A stretch of 64,000 nucleotides of DNA. Source: Nocardioides silvaticus (GTDB lineage Bacteria; Actinomycetota; Actinomycetes; Propionibacteriales; Nocardioidaceae). The position numbers were made by a program, and so were the translations under genes. The DNA lies in assembly GCF_003160695.1 (NCBI RefSeq), contig NZ_QGDD01000004.1, positions 1-64,000 on the forward strand. The letters are read 5' to 3'. Below the pieces are notes generated by a model that was given only the letters and a program-made list of their open reading frames with translations, had not been told where the DNA came from and did no database searches. Position 1 is the first letter of the stretch. Every line of letters begins with the position of its first letter. This document shows, in pieces, positions 58,402 through 64,000 of the stretch.

Positions 58402-59256
58402 GGGACGTCTCCTCTCGCTCGGGTGCGGTTGATCCACCGTTACCCGGTGCGCCCCGGCGTAGACGTTCATGGACGCACCGCGGAGGAAGCCCACCAGCGT
58501 CAGGCCGTGCTCGTCGGCCAGGTCGACGGCCAGCGAGGACGGCGCGGACACCGCGGCCAGCATCGGGATGCCGGCCATCACCGCCTTCTGCACCAGCTCG
58601 AACGAGGCGCGTCCGCTGACGACGAGGATGCTCTCCCGCAGCGGCAGCCACCCTTCGCGCAGCGCATGGCCGACGACCTTGTCGACGGCGTTGTGGCGCC
58701 CGACGTCCTCCCGCAGCACCTGGAGCTCGCCGTCCGGCGAGAACAGCCCGGCCGCGTGCAGGCCCCCGGTGCGATCGAAGACCTGCTGGGCCGCGCGCAG
58801 CCGGTCGGGCAGCATCGCGAGCACCGCGGGACCCACCTGCAGCGGGTCGTCGGCGACCTCCCACGTCGAGGAGGTGCGGACCGCGTCGAGGCTGGCCTTG
58901 CCGCACACGCCGCAGGAGGAGGTCGTGTAGAAGTTCCGTTCCAGCGACACCTCCGGCAGCGGGACGCCCGGGGCGAGCTGGACGTCGACGACGTTGTAGG
59001 TGTTGGTGCCCTCTGCCGTCGCGCCGGCGCAGTAGCGGGCGGTCACCAGGTCGTCGCCGGACCGGATGACCCCCTCGCCGACGAGAAAGCCGACCGCCAG
59101 GTCGAAGTCGTCGCCGGGCGTGCGCATGGTGACCGTCAGCGGCCGGCCGCCCACCCGGACCTCCATCGGCTCCTCGGCGGTGAGGACGTCCGGCCGCCGC
59201 GTCACAGCACCGTCGCGGATGCGCAGCACCGGACGGCGGGAGGTGACGCGTCCCAT
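58231..59256 (-). CDS. fdhD: FdhD sulfurtransferase, reading through into CsbD
   Basis: 341 residues as one open frame. Residues 1-~273 are FdhD, with the sulfur-relay cysteines in S-S-C-G-V-C-G-K and the C-terminal [13 protein letters not shown]. FdhD carries persulfide sulfur from a cysteine desulfurase to the molybdenum cofactor of formate dehydrogenase. The expected stop after the A-H-R-V-T end is absent: [11 protein letters not shown] joins to the CsbD ATG in frame. Starts one base after the fdhF stop. Confidence 0.85.
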   Translation of the reverse strand: MGRVTSRRPVLRIRDGAVTRRPDVLTAEEPMEVRVGGRPLTVTMRTPGDDFDLAVGFLVGEGVIRSGDDLVTARYCAGATAEGTNTYNVVDVQLAPGVPLPEVSLERNFYTTSSCGVCGKASLDAVRTSSTWEVADDPLQVGPAVLAMLPDRLRAAQQVFDRTGGLHAAGLFSPDGELQVLREDVGRHNAVDKVVGHALREGWLPLRESILVVSGRASFELVQKAVMAGIPMLAAVSAPSSLAVDLADEHGLTLVGFLRGASMNVYAGAHRVTVDQPHPSERRRPMSAKDKLENAAEEKVGKAKEGLGKASGDEDLEGEGKVDQTKSNLKQAGEKVKDAFR

Positions 59257-59257
59257 C

Positions 59258-61564
59258 TCAGCCCCCGCTGCCGGCGGCCCCGAGCGGCTCCAGCCGTACG
59301 ACGATGCCCTTGTAGGTGGGGGTGTTGCTGCCGTGCGCCACGCTGTCGAGCGGCACCAGGGCGTTCGCCTCCGGGTAGTACGCCGCCGCCGAGCCGCGCG
59401 CCGTCGGGTAGGACACGGCGTGGTAGCCCTCCAGCCTCCGTTCGGTGCCGTCCTCCCACACGCTCACGACGTCGACGAGCGCCTGGTCCTCGATGCCGAG
59501 CTCGGCGAGGTCCTCGGGATTGACGAAGACCACCTCCCGGGAGTCGTGGATCCCGCGGTAGCGGTCGTCGAAGGCGTAGGGGATGGTGTTCCACTGGTCG
59601 TGGGAGCGCAGCGTCTGCAGGACCAGGTGGCCCTCCGGCGCGAGGATCGCGTCGAAGTCGTTGCAGGAGAACTCGGCCCTGCCGCTGGCGGTCTTGTAGA
59701 CACCTGCGTTGACCGGGCTCGGCAGACGGAACCCGCCGGGCTGGGCCACCCGCTCGTTGAAGTCCTCGAACCCGGGGATCACCCGCGAGATCCGCTCGCG
59801 GACCAGCGAGTAGTCGCCCTCGAAGTCCTCCCACGGGATCGATCCGCCCTCCCCGAGCGTGCGGCGCGCGAGCCGACACAAGATCGCGACCTCGCTGAGG
59901 AGCCCGGGCGCGGCCGGGTCGAGGCGGCCGCGGGTGGAGTGGACCTGGCTCATCGAGTTCTCGACGGTGACGAACTGCTCCCCCGTCGCCTGGACGTCGC
60001 GGTCGCTGCGGCCCAGCGTCGGCAGGATCAACGCGGTCTCGCCGACCACCGTGTGCGACCGGTTGAGCTTGGTCGACACCTGCACCGTGAGCCGGCAGTT
60101 CCGCAGCGCCTCCTCGGTGACGGCGCTGTCGGACATCGCGCGGACGAAGTTGCCGGCGACGGCCATGAAGACCTTCACCTTGCCGTCGCGCATCGCCCGC
60201 ACGCCGTGGACGGAGTCGTAGCCGGTCTCGGTCGGCGGGGAGAACCCGAACTCGCGCTCGAGGTTCTCGCGGAGCGGCTCGGGCAGCTTCTCCCAGATGC
60301 CCATCGTCCGGTCGCCCTGGACGTTGCTGTGGCCCCGGACCGGGCAGACGCCGGCGCCAGGCTTGCCGATGCTGCCGCGCAGCAGCAGCAGGTTGACGAT
60401 CTCGCGGATGGTCGGCACGCCGTGCTTGTGCTGGGTCAGGCCCATCGCCCAGCAGACGATGATCTTCTCGGACGCCGCGACGCGGTCGCGGAGCTGCTCG
60501 ATCTCCTGCCGGGTGAGCCCGGTCGCGGCGAGCACGTCGTCCCACTCCGTCTTCCGCACGTGCTCGGCGAAGGCGTCGAACCCGTGGGTGCTGCGCTCGA
60601 CGAACTCCCGGTCGACGACGGTGCCGGGAGCGGCGTCCTCGGCCTCGAGCAGGAGCCGGTTGAGGATCTGGAAGAGCGCGAGGTCGCCGCCGAGCTTGAT
60701 CTGCAGGAACTGGTCGGCGATCGTCGTACCCCTGCCGACGACGCCGCTCGGCTTCTGCGGGTTCTTGAAGCGCTTGAGGCCGGCCTCGGGCAGCGGGTTG
60801 ATCGCCACGACCTGGCCGCCGTTGTGCTTGGTCTGCTCGAGTGCGGTGAGCATCCGCGGGTGGTTGGTCCCCGGGTTCTGACCCACGACGATCACCAGGT
60901 CGGCCTCGTAGATGTCGTCGAGCGAGACCGTGCCCTTGCCGACGCCGAGGGTGGCGCCCAGCGCCGTGCCGCTCGACTCGTGGCACATGTTCGAGCAGTC
61001 GGGGAGGTTGTTGGTGCCGTAGGCGCGCGCGAAGAGCTGGAGCAGGAACGCGCCCTCGTTGCTGAGCCGGCCGGAGGTGTAGAACATCGCCTGGTCGGGC
61101 GAGTCGAGCGACCGGAGCTCCTCGGCGACCAGCCCGATGGCGTCGTCCCAGCTGATCGGCTCGTAGTACGCACTGCTCGGCAGCTTCACCATCGGCTCGG
61201 TGAGCCGACCCTGCTGGTTGAGCCACTGGTCGGTCTGCTTGTCGAGCTCGGCCACGGAGTGCTCGGCGAAGAACTCCCGGGTCACCCGACGGCTGGTCGC
61301 CTCGTCGTTGACGTGCTTGGCGCCGTTCTCGCAGTACTCGTTCTTGTGCCGCTTGTGCGGCTCGGGCCAGGCGCAGCCGGGGCAGTCGATGCCACCGTCC
61401 TGGTTGAGGTTGAGCAGCGTCAACGCCGTACGCCGTGGGCTGGTCTGCGACAGCGAGTACTCCAGCGCGTGCGCCACCGCGGGCACGCCGGCCGCCCAGT
61501 TCTTCGGCGGGCTCACCGACAGCTCGTCCGAGGGTTCCGTCGCACCAGCCTTCTTCGAACGCAC
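59258..61564 (-). CDS. FdhF/YdeP-family molybdopterin oxidoreductase
   Basis: 768 residues, formate-dehydrogenase-like: bis-MGD domains with W-D-D-A-I-G-L-V (~140), C-S-N-M-C-H-E-S-S (probable Mo-ligand region, ~189), [11 protein letters not shown] and a C-terminal molybdopterin-dinucleotide domain. The N-terminal C-P-G-C-A-W-P...C-E-N-G pattern is that of the YdeP type. Substrate uncertain (formate or acid-stress-related). GTG with AGGAGG eight bases upstream; fdhD follows directly. Confidence 0.85.
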   Translation of the reverse strand: MRSKKAGATEPSDELSVSPPKNWAAGVPAVAHALEYSLSQTSPRRTALTLLNLNQDGGIDCPGCAWPEPHKRHKNEYCENGAKHVNDEATSRRVTREFFAEHSVAELDKQTDQWLNQQGRLTEPMVKLPSSAYYEPISWDDAIGLVAEELRSLDSPDQAMFYTSGRLSNEGAFLLQLFARAYGTNNLPDCSNMCHESSGTALGATLGVGKGTVSLDDIYEADLVIVVGQNPGTNHPRMLTALEQTKHNGGQVVAINPLPEAGLKRFKNPQKPSGVVGRGTTIADQFLQIKLGGDLALFQILNRLLLEAEDAAPGTVVDREFVERSTHGFDAFAEHVRKTEWDDVLAATGLTRQEIEQLRDRVAASEKIIVCWAMGLTQHKHGVPTIREIVNLLLLRGSIGKPGAGVCPVRGHSNVQGDRTMGIWEKLPEPLRENLEREFGFSPPTETGYDSVHGVRAMRDGKVKVFMAVAGNFVRAMSDSAVTEEALRNCRLTVQVSTKLNRSHTVVGETALILPTLGRSDRDVQATGEQFVTVENSMSQVHSTRGRLDPAAPGLLSEVAILCRLARRTLGEGGSIPWEDFEGDYSLVRERISRVIPGFEDFNERVAQPGGFRLPSPVNAGVYKTASGRAEFSCNDFDAILAPEGHLVLQTLRSHDQWNTIPYAFDDRYRGIHDSREVVFVNPEDLAELGIEDQALVDVVSVWEDGTERRLEGYHAVSYPTARGSAAAYYPEANALVPLDSVAHGSNTPTYKGIVVRLEPLGAAGSGG

Positions 61565-61613
61565 GTCCCGCGCCTCCTGTGCTCGCCCGCCCCGATGGCC
61601 TCCGCCTTCATCG

Positions 61614-61619
61614 TAGGCT
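61614..61619 (+). promoter_or_regulatory. -10 of a leaderless promoter for the GlcD-type gene
   Basis: TAGGCT seven bases before the GTG at 61627; no ribosome site between them. Confidence 0.55.
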
Positions 61620-61626
61620 GCGGGTC

Positions 61627-62991
61627 GTGAGCACGGACCTCGGCAACCTGGTCGCGGGCCTCCCTCCGGGCGTCGTGATCACCGGCGCGGACGAGATGGA
61701 GAAGTACCGCGAGGACTTCGCGCGGGACGGCTCGGCCGGCAAGCCGATCGCCGTCGTCCGCGCCGAGGACGCCGCACAGGTGCAGCACGCGGTGCGGTGG
61801 GCCGCCGAGCACCGGGTGCCCGTCGTCCCCCGCGGGGCGGGCACCGGTCTCTCGGGCGGGTCGTCGGCCGTCGACGGCGGCATCACCATCTCGCTGGACC
61901 GGATGCGGGCGATCGAGATCGATCCGGCCTGCCAGGTCGCGATCGTCGAGCCCGGCGCGCTCAACATCGAGGTGAAGCGGGCGGCGGCGGAGCTCGGGCT
62001 CTGGTACCCGCCCGATCCCTCGTCCTACGAGATCTGCTCGATCGGCGGCAACCTCGCCACCAACGCCGGCGGCCTGTGCTGCGTGAAGTACGGCGTGACG
62101 ACCGACTACGTCCTCGGGATGGACGTCGTGCTCGCCGACGGCAGCCTGGTCCGGCTCGGCGGCAAGCAGATCAAGGACGTCGCCGGCCTGTCCCTGCTCA
62201 AGCTGTTCATCGGCAGCGAGGGCACCCTCGGCGTCATCACCCGCGCGATCCTCCGGCTGATCCCGGCCCAGACCGCCGGAGCCACCCTCGTCGCCAGCTT
62301 CGCGACGATGAAGGCCGCGTCCGAGGCCGTCGTGGCGATCCGGTCGACGGTGCGAGCGTCGATGCTCGAGCTGATGGACAGCACCTCGATCAACGCGGTG
62401 GAGGACTGGCGCTCCCACGGACTCGACCGGACGATCGGGGCCCTGCTCATCGCCCAGTCCGACGCCCCCGGCGAGGCCTGCGGCGCCGAGATCGCCACCA
62501 TGCTCGCCTGCTGTGAGGAGGCGGGCGCCCTCGAGGCGTTCACCACCACCGAGGCCGACGAGGCCGAGCTCTTCGTCTCCGCCCGGCGCAACGCCTTCCA
62601 CGCCCTCGAGGCGCGCGGCGGCGTCCTCTTCGAGGACGTCGGCGTCCCGGTGCCCCTGCTCCCCGACCTGGTCGACGGCGTCGCCACCATCGCCACCCGC
62701 GCCGGCGTCGAGATCGCCGTCGTCGCCCACGCCGGCGACGGCAACACCCACCCGATCATCGTCTACGACGCCACCGACCCCGACTCCGAGGCCCGCGCCC
62801 GCAGCGCCTTCGACGAGGTGATGGCCCTCGCCATCTCCCTCGGCGGCACCATCACCGGCGAGCACGGCGTCGGCCGCGCCAAGAAGGGCGCCCTCCCCGC
62901 CCAGCTCGGCCCCGACGTCCTCGCCCTCACCCGACGGGTCAAGGACGCCCTCGACCCGCTCGGGATCCTGAACCCGGGAGCCGTTCTGTAG
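61627..62991 (+). CDS. FAD-linked oxidase, GlcD/D-lactate dehydrogenase type
   Basis: 454 residues: N-terminal FAD-binding PCMH domain with P-R-G-A-G-T-G-L-S-G-G (~74-84) and G-G-N-L-A-T-N-A-G-G (~139-148), and C-terminal oxidase domain with H-A-G-D-G-N-T-H-P and G-E-H-G-V-G near the end. Oxidises a 2-hydroxy acid such as glycolate or lactate; no GlcE/GlcF partners nearby. Divergent from fdhF. Confidence 0.88.
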   Translation: MSTDLGNLVAGLPPGVVITGADEMEKYREDFARDGSAGKPIAVVRAEDAAQVQHAVRWAAEHRVPVVPRGAGTGLSGGSSAVDGGITISLDRMRAIEIDPACQVAIVEPGALNIEVKRAAAELGLWYPPDPSSYEICSIGGNLATNAGGLCCVKYGVTTDYVLGMDVVLADGSLVRLGGKQIKDVAGLSLLKLFIGSEGTLGVITRAILRLIPAQTAGATLVASFATMKAASEAVVAIRSTVRASMLELMDSTSINAVEDWRSHGLDRTIGALLIAQSDAPGEACGAEIATMLACCEEAGALEAFTTTEADEAELFVSARRNAFHALEARGGVLFEDVGVPVPLLPDLVDGVATIATRAGVEIAVVAHAGDGNTHPIIVYDATDPDSEARARSAFDEVMALAISLGGTITGEHGVGRAKKGALPAQLGPDVLALTRRVKDALDPLGILNPGAVL

Positions 62992-63012
62992 AGGACGATG
63001 CCGGCCGAGCCC

Positions 63013-63031
63013 GGTCTCGACAAGCTCGACC
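63013..63031. repeat. 19-bp palindromic repeat, intergenic copy
   Basis: GGTCTCGACAAGCTCGACC, identical to the copy at 25200-25218, 21 bases after the stop of the GlcD-type gene. Confidence 0.75.
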
Positions 63032-63070
63032 AGAAAGGCTGCTCGGCACAAGACACGTCGGCTGACCCCG

Positions 63071-63262
63071 CGCCCGGGTCCGGGGCGGCCCGCGCCTAGC
63101 CGGAGCGGGAGGGTCGCGCCGGTGGGGCGTGGATGGGTCTGGCTTCGGCGCCCAGCACCGCGGGAGCGAAGCGACCGCGCTGCTGGGCGACGGATGTGGT
63201 TGCCCCGCCGGCGCGAGCCCTCACGCGCAGGCCACCCCGGGCCGCCCCTGCCCGAGCGAAAG
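63071..63262. repeat. Large imperfect inverted repeat between convergent genes
   Basis: About 85 bases on the left (CGGGTCCGGGGCGGCCCG..., TCGCGCCGGTGGGGC..., CGCCCAGCACCGCGG) recur as reverse complement on the right, with the inner 15 bases at 63150-63164 matched by 63175-63189 except one and a loop around GAGCGAAGCGA. The whole region could fold as one long hairpin. No gene is seen in it. Confidence 0.65.
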
Positions 63263-63277
63263 CCCCGCGCAGCGGCT

Positions 63278-64000
63278 CTACGCCTTCTTCAACCGGGCAA
63301 TCACTCCATCCACATCCCGCTGCAGCATGTCCCGCCGGACGAAGTGGGCCCCGGGGAGCTCGTGCCACTCGTGCGGGATGCCGGCTTGCGCGAGCAGGCC
63401 GCGGAACTCGCGCTGCCCGGCGCGGACGGGGGTCTCGTTGACGTCCTCGTCGAGACCGCAGACCAGGAAGATCCGCTTGTTGCGGTAGCTCTCGATCCGC
63501 TGGACGGGGTTGTCGGCGCTGACCCGGCCCTCGTTCCAGAGGGGGGCGCCGTAGACCGTGCCGCCGTTGAGCTCGGCGAAGGCGGAGCTGGTGTTGGCCC
63601 AGTGCACGACGAGGCCGCCGTCACGGCGCAGGCTGGCGGGGCCGGAGTGGGAGCTGACGGAGGCGAAGTGGCCGTAGTACTTCGCGGTGTACTTCAGCGC
63701 GCCGAACCCGCCCATGGAGAACCCGGAGACCGCGCGGCCGTCGTACTCCGCGTAGGTGCGGAAGTTCGCGTCGATCCACGGGATCAGCTGGTTCATGTGG
63801 AACGACTCCCAGTTGTGGGGGCCGGCGTAGGAAGTGACGGGGTTGCAGTACCAGCCGGCGGGGCCGCCGTCGGGCATCACGACGATCAGCCGGCGGCCGG
63901 CGGTGAGGCCGATGATGTCGTCCTCCATGTGGAACTTGCGGAAGTCCTGGAGGCCGCCGTGGAGCAGGTAGAGCACGGGGTACCGGCGCCAGTTGGTGCT
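63278..64000 (-). CDS. Alpha/beta-hydrolase esterase (antigen 85/esterase D-like), 5' end outside window
   Basis: Only the C-terminal ~240 residues are present; the frame is open to 64000. Oxyanion-region L-L-H-G-G, nucleophile in G-F-S-M-G-G, and a terminal histidine in G-A-H-F-V-R-R fit the putative-esterase family, which includes mycolyl transferases and tributyrin-type esterases; the C-terminus lacks further domains. Probably secreted, but the N-terminus is not visible. Confidence 0.8.
   Translation of the reverse strand, partial: STNWRRYPVLYLLHGGLQDFRKFHMEDDIIGLTAGRRLIVVMPDGGPAGWYCNPVTSYAGPHNWESFHMNQLIPWIDANFRTYAEYDGRAVSGFSMGGFGALKYTAKYYGHFASVSSHSGPASLRRDGGLVVHWANTSSAFAELNGGTVYGAPLWNEGRVSADNPVQRIESYRNKRIFLVCGLDEDVNETPVRAGQREFRGLLAQAGIPHEWHELPGAHFVRRDMLQRDVDGVIARLKKA

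Overview
The window is GC-rich DNA from an actinobacterium. Gene content and order (actinobacterial integration host factor, helicase-less PriA, infC-rpmI-rplT-trmH-pheST order, rpoZ-coaBC-metK-priA order, PyrR leader, many leaderless promoters) fit the Propionibacteriales, most likely a Nocardioides-like organism. This placement is inferred from gene order and protein style, not from a database search. Almost everything is housekeeping chromosome, and about nine tenths of the genes lie on the minus strand, so the text below follows transcription from high to low coordinates.

Layout from the left edge: (1) 1-445, the 5' tip of a 16S rRNA gene on the minus strand with its leader and two candidate promoters. 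(2) 467-10657, an arginine operon argC-ACT protein-argJ-argB-argD-argF-argR-argG-NUDIX-argH-mpg, mostly joined by 1-4 base stop/start overlaps, with a palindromic operator over the argC promoter. (3) 10725-18568, a small accessory stretch: a DinB-fold/maleylpyruvate isomerase-like protein and a LOG protein (+), a membrane-anchored TolB-like propeller (-), a drug-type ABC exporter pair (+) and a large SARP/AfsR-type regulator (-) whose stop codon overlaps that of the exporter. (4) 18609-26551, pheT, pheS, an orphan sensor kinase, gene remnants, trmH, rplT, rpmI, infC. (5) 26820-30137, small membrane and SseB proteins, a D-threonine aldolase-type PLP enzyme, a uridine-kinase-like P-loop protein and a PH-domain protein. 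(6) 30134-35655, hisE-hisG and the riboflavin operon ribD-ribE-ribBA-ribH under an FMN riboswitch, then rpe. (7) 35667-48247, recQ, a stand-alone LigD-type polymerase, a flavin monooxygenase, rsmB, fmt, def, priA, metK, coaBC, rpoZ, gmk and mihF. (8) 48392-58135, the pyrimidine operon pyrR-pyrB-pyrC-carA-carB-pyrD-pyrF plus a lipoprotein gene, with a PyrR-binding leader. (9) 58171-64000, csbD/fdhD/fdhF, a GlcD-type flavoprotein and the 3' part of an esterase gene.

The arginine and pyrimidine operons share carbamoyl phosphate: carAB sits in the pyrimidine operon, while argF consumes its product in the arginine operon. FdhD is the sulfur-transfer chaperone for the molybdo-enzyme encoded just before it. 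def-fmt-rsmB, rplT-rpmI-infC and pheST form translation clusters.

Points beyond ordinary annotation: an ACT-domain protein embedded in the arginine operon; an FdhD reading frame that runs through into CsbD; a recurring leaderless-promoter layout (TAGnnT, 6-8 bases, start codon), in three cases using the TAG stop codon of the preceding frame; a family of about 19-bp palindromic repeats, several inserted in frame inside enzyme genes; an infC ATC start with a terminator-like leader hairpin; and two large inverted-repeat structures at 44311-44401 and 63071-63262. I saw no tRNA genes, CRISPR arrays, complete insertion sequences or prophage genes.
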